From positions 402,837 to 466,836 of the forward strand of contig NZ_LN832559.1 in assembly GCF_900005615.1 (NCBI RefSeq): DNA of 64,000 bases. Direction: 5' to 3'. This document shows positions 1 to 10,587 of this stretch, in pieces. The stretch's first letter is position 1. Each line of letters begins with the position of its first letter. Both the position numbers and the translations under genes were made by a program. This DNA comes from Paracoccus aminovorans. GTDB taxonomy: Bacteria > Pseudomonadota > Alphaproteobacteria > Rhodobacterales > Rhodobacteraceae. The notes below the pieces were generated by a model that saw nothing but the letters and a program-made list of their open reading frames with translations, was not told where the DNA came from and searched no databases.

Positions 1-2710
<2,710 letters not shown>

Positions 2711-2815
2711 GGTTGGCCTATCCTGGCGGCGGGGTGGGAAACCGCAATGGGCGTTGATGCTGACGGCCATGTGACCTCGCGGACAGGCCCGCGGGCTTGC
2801 CCGTTCGGGGCCATG

Positions 2816-2844
2816 GCCATAATCTCGCGCAGGAAATTAGTCAA
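2816..2844 (-). promoter_or_regulatory. Putative promoter of the NRPS gene
   Basis: On the minus strand TTGACT (2844-2839) is followed after exactly 17 bp by TATGGC (2821-2816), a fair sigma-70-type promoter about 105 bp upstream of the NRPS start. The AT-rich patch around it (aattagtcaactttt) stands out in GC-rich DNA and could also hold an iron-responsive operator, but I cannot assign a regulator. Confidence 0.4.
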
Positions 2845-2874
2845 CTTTTCCCGAATCCTCCCCCGGAGCCAGCC

Positions 2875-3450
2875 ATGACCGCCAGTCCCCCGTCCCTGCC
2901 GCTCCGCGACACCGACCATGTCTATGGCAGGATCACCCGGTTTCTGCACTGGACCATCGCTGCGCTGATGCTGTGGCAGTTCACCGGCATGGGGCTGAAG
3001 CTGGCCCTGGGCCGCCACCCGGTCGCCGGCTTTTTCGTCGGTGCGCATCAGAAGGTGGGCACGGTGCTGTTCGTGCTGATCGTGCTGCGGGTGCTCTGGG
3101 CCCTGGCGAATCGCGGCAACCGGCCGGACCACGGCCCCGGGCTGGTGGCGCTGGCGGCGCGCTTCGGCCATCTGCTGCTTTACGCGGTGATGGTGATCGT
3201 GCCCGTCGCGGCGCTGCTGCGGGCCTATGGGTCGGAACGCGTCTTCGCCCCCTTCGGCTTCCAGATCTTCCCGGCCCAGGTGCCCGAGATCGGCTGGATG
3301 GTCCGCGTGGGCGAGTCGCTGCATGGCGAGATGGCCTGGCTGATGCTGGCGCTGATCGCGGGCCATGTGCTGATGGTCGGCGTGCATGAGGGCATGTGGC
3401 GCGACGGCACGCTGTCGCGCATGGCCGGGCGGCGAAGGGCGGGCCTCTAG
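2875..3450 (+). CDS. Cytochrome b561 family protein
   Basis: Predicted 191-residue membrane cytochrome. The sequence shows about four hydrophobic helices and the histidines expected of the prokaryotic b561 family: RFLHW near residue 22, AHQK in the loop before helix 2, SLHGEMAW, and HVLMVGVH in the last helix. The family carries two b hemes and moves electrons between quinol and periplasmic acceptors, and some members work as superoxide:quinone oxidoreductases. The ATG at 2875 (MTASPPSLPL) follows a GGAG at about 2864; the frame stays open further upstream, but that stretch reads as leader, not protein. It is divergent from the siderophore NRPS, which could mean shared iron control (inference). 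The stop is immediately followed by a MITE-like inverted repeat. Confidence 0.88.
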   Translation: MTASPPSLPLRDTDHVYGRITRFLHWTIAALMLWQFTGMGLKLALGRHPVAGFFVGAHQKVGTVLFVLIVLRVLWALANRGNRPDHGPGLVALAARFGHLLLYAVMVIVPVAALLRAYGSERVFAPFGFQIFPAQVPEIGWMVRVGESLHGEMAWLMLALIAGHVLMVGVHEGMWRDGTLSRMAGRRRAGL

Positions 3451-3597
3451 CAGGCCGCTGAAAACGAGCTTCGAGCGGGCGCCGGGACTGAGTCCGACCA
3501 GGATCGGCTGGAAAACGGGCCATTTGCGGGCGGTTCGAGGCGCATTTCCCGTTTTCCATGCGGTGTGACGCGTCGCGGGGAGTTTTCAGCAGCCCCT
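3451..3597. mobile_element. MITE-like or IS-remnant element with nested inverted repeats
   Basis: A stretch of about 147 bp is bounded by the near-perfect inverted repeat ggccgctgaaaac (3453-3465) and gttttcagcagcc (3582-3594). Inside it is a perfect 11-bp inverted repeat, tggaaaacggg (3509-3519) with cccgttttcca (3548-3558). A GGCYGCTGAAAAC-type end resembles the termini of some IS families whose ends begin near GCTGTTGAAAA. No transposase is encoded. It starts at the base after the cytochrome b561 stop codon. I see no clear target duplication. Confidence 0.5.
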
Positions 3598-3680
3598 CAG
3601 GCCGCGCAACAAGCCGCGCGCGCCGGGCGGCGGCGTGCTTTTTCATTGATTGCATGCCGGGGCGGTGTCACCATTCCGAC

Positions 3681-4013
3681 ATGAACATGCCCTTCGGCTT
3701 CGGCACCGACCATGATCGCATCGCCTTCGACCGGGCCGAGCTTGGCGCGATCCTCTCGGTCTATGGCCGCATGGTGGCGGCGGGCGAATGGCGCGACTAT
3801 GCCATGTCCTTCCTGCGCGACGCGGCCGTGTTCTCGGTGTTTCGCCGCGCGGCCGAGCATCCGCTGTATCGGATCGAGAAGCGCCCGAAGCTGCGCGGTG
3901 CCCAGGGGCAATATGCGGTGATCGGCATGGACGGCCGCATCCTGAAGCGCGGCCACGAGTTGCCGGTGGTGCTGCGGGTCCTGGAAAAGAAGCTGATCCG
4001 TCCTGTGGACTGA
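3681..4013 (+). CDS. DUF2794 family protein
   Basis: Predicted 110-residue cytosolic protein without membrane segments. It matches what I recall of DUF2794, a short alphaproteobacterial family of unknown function, in features such as the WRDYA.SF...AVFSVFRR core, the YRIEKRP stretch and a conserved C-terminal VLRVLEKK. The ATG at 3681 gives MNMPFGFG; a second Met two codons later is possible. It stands alone between the MITE-like element and the convergent AEC transporter. No function can be given from sequence. Confidence 0.8.
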   Translation: MNMPFGFGTDHDRIAFDRAELGAILSVYGRMVAAGEWRDYAMSFLRDAAVFSVFRRAAEHPLYRIEKRPKLRGAQGQYAVIGMDGRILKRGHELPVVLRVLEKKLIRPVD

Positions 4014-4133
4014 GGGCAACGCAGGCCCGTCGGCTATCACGATTGCGTGAGCCTTGCCGCCTTTGGTGCCGCCCGCCCGGTATCTTTCGCTCTGAATTCG
4101 ACTGCGCGTCCGGCGCCTGTCCCGGATCGGCCG

Positions 4134-5063
4134 TCAGGGGTATCCGGCCAGCGCGATGACCACCGGCAAGGTCAGGATCGCCGCCGCGGTCGAGACCAGG
4201 ATCGCGGCCGAGACCCGCTGCACCGCCACGCCGAAATATTGCGCCAGCATGTACACGTTGCCCGCGACCGGCAGCGCGGCGGCGGCGATCATCACCCCGG
4301 CCGCGTCGCGCCCGACATCGAAGACCCACAGCGCCGCGATCCCGACCGCCAGCGGGTGCAGCACCAGCTTGGCGAAACCGAGCCAGACCGCCGGCCCAAG
4401 CCGTTCGGCGCCGCGTCCCGCAAGGCCGGCGCCGATGGCGAAAAGCGCGCCGGGCGTGGCCGCGGCGCCGAGCAGCGCCAGGAACGCGTCCAGCGGGCCC
4501 GGCATCGGCAACTGCGCCCCGGACCAGGCCACCCCCGCCAGCATCGAGACGATCATCGGGTTTCCGGCGATGCCGCGCGCCAGCGGCAGCAGCGTGGCGG
4601 GGGCTAGGCGTCCCTGCCGCGCGGCGGTGACGATCAGCGTGATCAGGCTGGAAAACACCAGCATGTCGATGGCCAGCACCATCAGCACCGGGCCGACGGC
4701 GCGCGGTCCCAGCAGCGCGACCAGCATCGGCACGCCCAGGAAGCCGGTGTTGCCGGTCATGGCGGTATGCGCCTGCATCGCCGCGGCGGCCGGGGGCTCG
4801 CGCCGCCGGCGCGCCACCGTGAAAGCGAGGATCCAGACCGCGGACGAGCCGGTCAGATAGGCCAGTACGAAGGCGAGGTCGAACAGGCCGGCCACGTCCA
4901 GCGTCGCCGCAAAGCGGAACAGCATCGCCGACAGCGCGAAGTGGAATACGAACCTGGTCAGCCAGGCGGTGGCCTCGGGCGGGAAGAAGCTCGTGCGCCC
5001 GGCGGCCCAGCCGGTGCCGATCAGCAGGAAGAAGGGCAGGGTGCGCAGAAAGACCTCAAGCAT
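4134..5063 (-). CDS. AEC family transporter (auxin efflux carrier-like)
   Basis: Predicted 309-residue inner-membrane protein with about ten hydrophobic segments in two halves, starting MLEVFLRTLPFFLLIGTGW. The family (membrane transport protein / auxin efflux carrier) includes malate, malonate and other organic-acid permeases; the substrate here is unknown. The ATG at 5063 is chosen because the hydrophobic first helix starts there; the upstream in-frame extension is proline- and arginine-rich and overlaps the TusA-like gene. Its first 8 bp overlap the end of that gene, so it is probably co-transcribed with the TusA-like and DUF2478 genes. Confidence 0.87.
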   Translation of the reverse strand: MLEVFLRTLPFFLLIGTGWAAGRTSFFPPEATAWLTRFVFHFALSAMLFRFAATLDVAGLFDLAFVLAYLTGSSAVWILAFTVARRRREPPAAAAMQAHTAMTGNTGFLGVPMLVALLGPRAVGPVLMVLAIDMLVFSSLITLIVTAARQGRLAPATLLPLARGIAGNPMIVSMLAGVAWSGAQLPMPGPLDAFLALLGAAATPGALFAIGAGLAGRGAERLGPAVWLGFAKLVLHPLAVGIAALWVFDVGRDAAGVMIAAAALPVAGNVYMLAQYFGVAVQRVSAAILVSTAAAILTLPVVIALAGYP

Positions 5064-5304
5064 CGGCCCCGGACGCAGAGGGGCCGCGCTGGACGGTGTA
5101 TTCGGTCTCGCCCGGGGCCGATTCGCGGCTGGCGAGCAGAAGATGCCCGGCCTCGGCGCAGAAATGCGGCACATCGACCATGGCCGCGCGGTCGGTCGCC
5201 AGCAGCGTGACCCGGGCGCCGGGCGCCAGCGCCGCCAGCCGCTTGCGCAGCTTCAGCACCGGCAGCGGGCACAGAAGGCCGCGCGCGTCGATCCTGTCGC
5301 TCAC
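5056..5304 (-). CDS. TusA-like sulfurtransferase family protein
   Basis: Predicted 82-residue protein with the signature DARGLLCPLPVLKLRKRL near the N-terminus, the CPxP motif of the SirA/TusA/YedF family in which the cysteine carries a persulfide in sulfur relay. The GTG start at 5304 forms a GTGA overlap with the stop of the upstream DUF2478 gene, and its own end overlaps the start of the AEC transporter. Whether it acts in tRNA thiolation, molybdenum cofactor sulfuration or sulfur oxidation cannot be told from sequence; the DUF2478 neighbour hints at metal-cofactor work (inference). Confidence 0.85.
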   Translation of the reverse strand: MSDRIDARGLLCPLPVLKLRKRLAALAPGARVTLLATDRAAMVDVPHFCAEAGHLLLASRESAPGETEYTVQRGPSASGADA

Positions 5305-5807
5305 GCCGCCGCCCGGACGTGGCTGCGGCACCAGTCCAGCGCCGCCTCGGCCGCGACCGGCTGCGCGAGATCGCCGGCGAAGGCGCGAAAACCGGCAAGC
5401 TGTTCCTCGGCGACCGACAGCAGGACCGGGATGTCGCGGGCCAGCGCCTCGGCGATGAAGGCACGGAAGCCGTTGCCGAAACATTCCTGCTTGCCGAACT
5501 TGTTGACGATCACCAGGTCGGCACCCTGGGCCAGCACGCCTTCGGCCAGTGCCACCGCCTGCGCCAGCGCGCCGGTGTCCAGCCGGCAGCCCTGCGCGCA
5601 GCTGCCCAGGTCCTGGGTGATGCCGATGACGGAATCGGTGCCGAGGATGCGCAGCAGCATGTCGCATTCGCGGCCCGCGCCGCGTTCCAGGTTGTGCTGC
5701 ACCGCGCCGGCCAGGCGCAGCCCCTCGGCCTGCAGCGTCGCGGCGGCGGCGGCGAGCAGCCGGTCGGCGGCGCCTGCGCTTTCCTCGAGGGTGACGTAGC
5801 CCAGCAT
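5301..5807 (-). CDS. DUF2478 family protein, putative nucleotide-binding
   Basis: Predicted 168-residue cytosolic protein. The features VIGITQDLGSCAQGCRLD, LVIVNKFGKQECFGNGF and the two-domain length fit DUF2478, a family often met beside molybdate transport or sulfur genes and described as having an NTPase-like fold. A run of cysteines (SCAQGC and KQEC) may bind metal. The ATG at 5807 gives MLGYVTLEES. It is first of a three-gene coupled set (DUF2478, TusA-like, AEC transporter). Function unknown. Confidence 0.8.
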   Translation of the reverse strand: MLGYVTLEESAGAADRLLAAAAATLQAEGLRLAGAVQHNLERGAGRECDMLLRILGTDSVIGITQDLGSCAQGCRLDTGALAQAVALAEGVLAQGADLVIVNKFGKQECFGNGFRAFIAEALARDIPVLLSVAEEQLAGFRAFAGDLAQPVAAEAALDWCRSHVRAAA

Positions 5808-5865
5808 CTTGGTCCCTTCCCGGTTCAGGCGGCCAGAATAGTCCCGGCGGCGCCCGGCGCAACAT

Positions 5866-5889
5866 GGGTATTTGGAAAACGGAAAAAAG
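5866..5889 (+). repeat. Dispersed GGGTATTTGG-type repeat, copy 1
   Basis: Intergenic match to the repeat family also at 10531, 11625, 26712, 45569, 56679 and 56745. It reads gggtatttggaaaacggaaa and lies just beyond the 3' end of cobA. Confidence 0.5.
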
Positions 5890-5891
5890 CG

Positions 5892-6623
5892 CTATGGGCT
5901 TTCGGCCAGCGGGCCGTAGAGGATCAGTGCCGGATACGGGCTGGGACCTTCGGCGGCGAGCAGGGCGGCGAGGTCGGCGACGGTGGTGCGCAGCAGGCGC
6001 TGGTGCGGGTGGCCCACGGCCTCGGCCAGCAGCGCCGGGGTGTCGGCGGGCAGGCCGTTCGCGATCAGGCCGGCGGCCATCTGCGGGAAGGTGCGCTGGC
6101 CCATGAACACGACGGTGGTGGCGCGGTCATCGGCCAGCGCCGCCCAGTTCTGGTCCTGCGGCAGGCCGCCCGTCACGTCGGCGCCGGTGACGAATTGCAG
6201 CCGCCGCGCGGTCTTGCGCCGGGTCAGCGGCAGGCCGGCCACCGCCGCCGCCGCCATGGCCGACGGTACGCCGGGCACGATCTCATAGGGGATGGCGGCG
6301 GCGTGAAGCGCGGTCAGTTCCTCTTCCAGCCGGCCGAAGATGCCGGAATCGCCGGATTTCAGCCGCACCACATGCTTTCCGGCGCGGGCGTGTTCGACCA
6401 GCAGGGCGTTCACCGACTCTTGCTTGGCCGAGGGCCGGCCGGCGCGCTTGCCGACCGCGATGCGTTCCGCCTGCGGCCCCGCCTGGTCCAGCACCGGCCC
6501 CGAGGCGAGATCGTCGTAGAGCACCACGTCGCAGGCTTGCAGGCGCTTGACCGCGCGCAGGGTCAGAAGCTCGGGGTCTCCCGGTCCTGAGGATACGAAG
6601 CTGACGTGGCCCTGGCTCTTCAT
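5892..6623 (-). CDS. cobA: Uroporphyrinogen-III C-methyltransferase (SUMT)
   Basis: Predicted 243-residue cytosolic enzyme that adds two SAM-derived methyls to uroporphyrinogen III to make precorrin-2, the branch point to cobalamin and siroheme. The start region FVSSGPGDPELLTLRAVKRL, LYDDLA, VRLKSGDSGIFGR, VPGVPSAMAAAA and PLTRRK are the expected tetrapyrrole methylase motifs. Length is that of a stand-alone SUMT without the CysG dehydrogenase half. The ATG at 6623 (MKSQGHVSF) is preferred; an ATG at 6653 would add ten residues. It lies 12 kb from the main cobalamin cluster and is divergent from pyrB. Confidence 0.9.
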   Translation of the reverse strand: MKSQGHVSFVSSGPGDPELLTLRAVKRLQACDVVLYDDLASGPVLDQAGPQAERIAVGKRAGRPSAKQESVNALLVEHARAGKHVVRLKSGDSGIFGRLEEELTALHAAAIPYEIVPGVPSAMAAAAVAGLPLTRRKTARRLQFVTGADVTGGLPQDQNWAALADDRATTVVFMGQRTFPQMAAGLIANGLPADTPALLAEAVGHPHQRLLRTTVADLAALLAAEGPSPYPALILYGPLAESP

Positions 6624-6722
6624 GCGGCTTGCGATGCGGCAAAATTCGCGCATTGGCAAGGGGCTGCTTGCCGGGTCGGGCGGCATTTGCCATAGAGGGC
6701 GCGACCGAACCGGAGAGCCCCT

Positions 6723-7682
6723 ATGTTCCGAGCCCGCCATCTTCTGGGGATCGAGCCTCTCGCCCCGGCCGAGATCACCTCGCTTCTGGACCTGGCCGAG
6801 AATTACGTCGAATTGAACCGTCGCACGGTCAAGCATTCCGACGCGCTGGCGGGGATGACCCAGATCAACATGTTCTTCGAGAACTCGACCCGCACCCAGT
6901 CCAGCTTCGAACTGGCCGGCAAGCGGCTGGGCGCCGATGTGATGAACATGGCGGTGGCGTCCTCCAGCGTGAAGAAGGGCGAGACGCTGATCGACACCGC
7001 GCTGACGCTGAACGCCATGCATCCCGACCTGCTGGTGGTGCGCCATCCGCAATCGGGGGCGGTGGACCTGCTGGCGCAGAAGGTGAATTGCGCCGTCCTG
7101 AATGCGGGCGACGGGCGGCACGAGCATCCGACCCAGGCGCTGCTGGACGGGCTGACCATCCGCCGCGCCAAGGGCCGGCTGCACCGGCTGACCGTGGCGA
7201 TCTGCGGCGATATCGCGCATAGCCGCGTCGCGCGCTCGAACCTGTTCCTGCTCGGCAAGATGGAGAATCGGTTGCGCCTGGTCGGCCCCGCGACGCTGAT
7301 GCCCGCGGGCGCGGCGGACTGGGGCTGCGAGGTCCATGAGGACATGCGCGAGGGGCTGAAGGGCGCCGACGTGGTGATGATGCTGCGCTTGCAGAAGGAA
7401 CGCATGGACGGCGGCTTCATCCCGTCCGAGCGGGAATATTACCACCGCTGGGGGCTGGACGCGGAAAAGCTGGCGCTGGCCGCGCCCGACGCCATCGTCA
7501 TGCATCCCGGCCCGATGAACCGCGGGGTCGAGATCGACGGCACCATCGCGGACGACATCAACCGTTCCGTGATCCAGGACCAGGTGGAAATGGGCGTCGC
7601 GGTGCGCATGGCGGCGATGGACCTGCTGGCGCGGAATTTGCGGGCCGAGCGCGGCAGGGCGGCGACCGAGGTGATGGCGTGA
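6723..7682 (+). CDS. pyrB: Aspartate carbamoyltransferase catalytic chain
   Basis: Predicted 319-residue enzyme making N-carbamoyl-L-aspartate from carbamoyl phosphate and aspartate, the first committed step of pyrimidine synthesis. Visible motifs are [19 protein letters not shown] (carbamoyl-phosphate site), [10 protein letters not shown], and [13 protein letters not shown] for aspartate binding. Length is usual for the family. No pyrI regulatory chain is present. The stop overlaps the GTG start of the next gene by 4 bp, and a dihydroorotase-like gene follows, as in organisms where ATCase forms a complex with an inactive dihydroorotase homologue. Confidence 0.97.
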   Translation: MFRARHLLGIEPLAPAEITSLLDLAENYVELNRRTVKHSDALAGMTQINMFFENSTRTQSSFELAGKRLGADVMNMAVASSSVKKGETLIDTALTLNAMHPDLLVVRHPQSGAVDLLAQKVNCAVLNAGDGRHEHPTQALLDGLTIRRAKGRLHRLTVAICGDIAHSRVARSNLFLLGKMENRLRLVGPATLMPAGAADWGCEVHEDMREGLKGADVVMMLRLQKERMDGGFIPSEREYYHRWGLDAEKLALAAPDAIVMHPGPMNRGVEIDGTIADDINRSVIQDQVEMGVAVRMAAMDLLARNLRAERGRAATEVMA

Positions 7683-8674
7683 GCGGTTTCGGACGCCTGG
7701 AGCGTGTCGATCTGCGCACGGGCTGGCTCAGCGAGGCGCAGCATTTCACGCCCTGGCTCGCGTCCGAGGACAATCTGGCCCTGCTGGGCGAGACTTTGGC
7801 GATCGAGCTGGAACTCGAGGCGCAGGAGCGCGCGGTCGGGCCGTTTCGCGCCGATATCCTGTGCAAGGATACGGCGGATGGCGGCTGGGTGCTGATCGAG
7901 AACCAGCTCGAGCGCACCGATCACGCGCATCTGGGCCAGTTGATTACCTATGCCGCCGGCCTTCAGGCGGTGACCATCGTCTGGATCGCGGCCCGCTTTA
8001 CCGAGGAACACCGCGCCGCCTGCGACTGGCTGAACGAGGTCACGGCCGAAAACATCCGTATCTTCGGGCTGGAGGTCGAATTGTGGCGGATCGGGCCCAG
8101 TCCGGTGGCGCCCAAGTTCAACATCGTCAGCAAGCCGAACGACTGGAGCAAGTCGGTCGCCTCGGCGAAGAAGACGATCGAGGAGGGGGGCCTCAGCGGC
8201 ACCCGGGACATGCAGTTGCGCTATTGGACTGCGGTAGAAGAACTGATCGGCGCGCAGCCCGGCCCTCTCAATGCGGTGAAACCGCCGGCGGGATCGTGGC
8301 TTACCCATGGGATCGGGCGGACGGGGGTGAACCTGAATCTTGCCATGACCAGCCGGGCCAAGCTGGTGCGTGTCGAAATCTACCTGACAGGTCGATATGC
8401 CAAATCCGATTACGCCCAGCTTCATGCGCATCGGGACGAGATCGAGCGACGGTTGGGCGGCGCGCCGCTTTTATGGCAGGAACTTCTCGGCAAGAAGGAT
8501 TCGCGGATTTCCCTTGCTCTGGAACCGGCCGATCCGACCGATGAGGCCGACTGGCCTCGCCAGCACAAATGGCTGGTCGATACGATCCTGCGCTTTCATG
8601 CCGTATTCAAGCCGTTCGTCATGGGCCTTGCCCGAGATCCCCAGACCCCGGAAATCGCCGAGGTGAAAGAATAA
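7679..8674 (+). CDS. DUF4268-type protein with PD-(D/E)XK nuclease-like N-terminus
   Basis: Predicted 331-residue soluble protein. Around residues 50-85 it has FRADILCK followed by [18 protein letters not shown], that is D...ExQ spaced as in PD-(D/E)XK nuclease-like domains, then a [14 protein letters not shown] strand-helix. The C-terminal half ([20 protein letters not shown] to the end) resembles the DUF4268 module found in such proteins. Function unknown; relatives occur in accessory DNA and are suspected DNA-processing enzymes. The GTG start at 7679 overlaps the pyrB stop by 4 bp, and the next gene begins 1 bp after its stop, so it is translationally coupled inside the pyr operon. That position suggests insertion without breaking expression. 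Confidence 0.75.
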   Translation: MSGFGRLERVDLRTGWLSEAQHFTPWLASEDNLALLGETLAIELELEAQERAVGPFRADILCKDTADGGWVLIENQLERTDHAHLGQLITYAAGLQAVTIVWIAARFTEEHRAACDWLNEVTAENIRIFGLEVELWRIGPSPVAPKFNIVSKPNDWSKSVASAKKTIEEGGLSGTRDMQLRYWTAVEELIGAQPGPLNAVKPPAGSWLTHGIGRTGVNLNLAMTSRAKLVRVEIYLTGRYAKSDYAQLHAHRDEIERRLGGAPLLWQELLGKKDSRISLALEPADPTDEADWPRQHKWLVDTILRFHAVFKPFVMGLARDPQTPEIAEVKE

Positions 8675-8675
8675 G

Positions 8676-9947
8676 ATGATTGTCCATTTCACCAACGCCC
8701 GCCTGATCGACCCCGAGGCGATGACTGTCGAAGAGGCCACGCTGACCGTCCGCGGCGGCCACGTCGAAGCCGTGGGGGCCGAGGCGCCGCTGGGGGCCGA
8801 ACTGGTCGACTGCGGCGGCAAATGCCTGGCGCCGGGGATCATCGACTGGGGCGTCAAGATCGGCGAACCGGGCGAGCGGCACAAGGAAAGTTTCCGCTCG
8901 GCCGGGCTGGCGGCGGCGGCGGGCGGGGTGACCACGGTGATCGCCCGGCCCGATACGCTGCCCCCCGTCGATGCCCCCGAATCGCTGGAGTTCGCCACCC
9001 GCCGCGCCGCCGACGCGCCGGTCAACATCCGCCACATGGCCGCGCTGACCAAGGGGCGCGAGGGCCGCGAGATGGTCGAGATGGGTTTTCTGCGCGATGC
9101 CGGCGCCGTGGCCTTTACCGACGGGGTGCGGGTGGTCGCGGATACGCGGCTGATGTCGCGCTGCATGACCTATGCGCGTGGCCTTGGCGCGCTGATCGTC
9201 GGCCATCCGCAGGAACCGGGCCTGTCGAAGGGCACGGCGGCGACGAGCGGAAAGTTCGCCTCGCTCTACGGGCTGCCGGCGGTCTCGCCCATGGCCGAGG
9301 TCATGGGGCTGGACCGCGACCTTTCGCTGGTGGCGATGACGGGCGGGCGCTACCACGCCGACCAGATCACCGTCGCGGCCAGCCTGCCGGCGCTGCGCCG
9401 CGCGCGCGAGGCGGGGCTGGACGTGAGCGCCGGCACCTCAATCCACCACCTGACGCTGAACGAATACGACGTGGGCGGCTATCGGACCTTCTTCCGTTTC
9501 ACCCCGCCGCTGCGGTCCGAGGACGACCGCATGGCCATGGTCGAGGCGGTGGCCGAGGGGCTGATCGACGTCATCGCCAGCTTCCACACCCCGCAGGACG
9601 AGGAATCCAAGCGCCTGCCCTTCGCCGAGGCGGCGCCGGGGGCGGTGGGACTGCAGACGCTGCTGCCGGCGGCGATGCGGCTCTACCACGCCGGCGGGCT
9701 AAGCCTGCCGCAACTCTGGCGGGCGATGGCGCTGAACCCGGCGAAGCGCCTGGGGCTGGACGCGGGCCGGCTGGTCCCCGGGGCTCCCGCCGATCTGGTG
9801 CTGTTCGACCCCGAGGCGCCCTTCGTGCTGGACCGCTTCGCGCTCTTGTCGAAATCCAAGAACACGCCCTTCGACGGGGCGCGGATGCAGGGCCGGGTGC
9901 TGGGCACCTGGGTCGGCGGCCGGCAGGTCTTCGGAGGCGCCGCATGA
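8676..9947 (+). CDS. pyrC: Dihydroorotase homologue lacking metal ligands (PyrC'/PyrX-like)
   Basis: Predicted 423-residue amidohydrolase-fold protein of the dihydroorotase 'multifunctional complex' type. The core folds are readable, but the metal-binding DxHxHLREPG motif is DWGVKIGEPG, so both histidines are gone. The catalytic Asp in the usual DHAPH-like motif is also missing: here ASFHTPQDEESK. GHPQEPG and HHLTLNEYD retain some histidines. Such inactive homologues are known (Pseudomonas PyrC') to serve as scaffolds that stabilise aspartate carbamoyltransferase. It lies two genes after pyrB and overlaps plsY by 4 bp. Inference: structural partner of PyrB, with an active dihydroorotase encoded elsewhere. 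Annotation pipelines will name it dihydroorotase. Confidence 0.9.
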   Translation: MIVHFTNARLIDPEAMTVEEATLTVRGGHVEAVGAEAPLGAELVDCGGKCLAPGIIDWGVKIGEPGERHKESFRSAGLAAAAGGVTTVIARPDTLPPVDAPESLEFATRRAADAPVNIRHMAALTKGREGREMVEMGFLRDAGAVAFTDGVRVVADTRLMSRCMTYARGLGALIVGHPQEPGLSKGTAATSGKFASLYGLPAVSPMAEVMGLDRDLSLVAMTGGRYHADQITVAASLPALRRAREAGLDVSAGTSIHHLTLNEYDVGGYRTFFRFTPPLRSEDDRMAMVEAVAEGLIDVIASFHTPQDEESKRLPFAEAAPGAVGLQTLLPAAMRLYHAGGLSLPQLWRAMALNPAKRLGLDAGRLVPGAPADLVLFDPEAPFVLDRFALLSKSKNTPFDGARMQGRVLGTWVGGRQVFGGAA

Positions 9948-10528
9948 CGCTGATCCTCTGGGCCGTGACCGGCTACCTGCTGGGCTCTGTTCCCTTCGGT
10001 CTGGTCATCACCCGGGCGCTGGGCCTGGGCGACCTGCGCAAGATCGGCTCGGGCAATATCGGCGCGACCAATGTGCTGCGCACCGGCAACAAGCCCGCCG
10101 CGGCGGCGACGCTGCTGCTGGACAGCGGCAAGGGCGCCATCGCCGTTCTGCTGGCGCGTTGGCTGGCCGGGCCGGATGCGGCGCTGATCGCCGGTGCCGC
10201 AGCCTTCCTGGGTCACCTGTTCCCGGTCTGGCTGGGCTTCAAGGGCGGCAAGGGGGTGGCGACCTTCCTCGGCACGGTGCTGGCGCTGGACTGGAGACTG
10301 GGGCTGGCGGCCTGCGGCATCTGGCTGCTGGCGGCGCTGGTCGGCCGGATCTCGTCGCTGGCGGCACTGGTGGCGGCGGTGCTGACGCCTTTCCTCGGGC
10401 TCTGGCTCGACGGGCCGCGGCTTGCGGCGGTGACGGCGTTCATGGCGGCGCTGATCTTCATCCGCCACCATGCCAATATCGCCCGCATCCTGGCCGGGAC
10501 CGAGCCGCGCATCGGCAGGAAGACCTGA
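9944..10528 (+). CDS. plsY: Glycerol-3-phosphate acyltransferase PlsY
   Basis: Predicted 194-residue inner-membrane enzyme that acylates glycerol-3-phosphate from acyl-phosphate, starting phospholipid synthesis. The three PlsY motifs are visible: GSVPFGLVITR, IGSGNIGATNVLRTG, and GFKGGKGVATFLG with a later HHANIARIL. About five membrane helices. The ATG at 9944 overlaps the preceding stop (ATGA). It ends the pyr-plsY transcription unit; a repeat copy and GC-rich hairpin follow. Confidence 0.96.
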   Translation: MTLILWAVTGYLLGSVPFGLVITRALGLGDLRKIGSGNIGATNVLRTGNKPAAAATLLLDSGKGAIAVLLARWLAGPDAALIAGAAAFLGHLFPVWLGFKGGKGVATFLGTVLALDWRLGLAACGIWLLAALVGRISSLAALVAAVLTPFLGLWLDGPRLAAVTAFMAALIFIRHHANIARILAGTEPRIGRKT

Positions 10529-10530
10529 TC

Positions 10531-10552
10531 TTCTTTGCTCCGAAACTACCCC
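10531..10552 (-). repeat. Dispersed GGGTATTTGG-type repeat, copy 2 (diverged)
   Basis: The minus strand reads ggggtagtttcggagcaaag, next to GC-rich dyad sequence (ccggggtccgggcagagccccgg) just beyond it. It sits between the convergent plsY and hbd genes and probably helps end both transcripts. Confidence 0.45.
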
Positions 10553-10587
10553 GGGGTCCGGGCAGAGCCCCGGTCCGGCCGTGCCGT

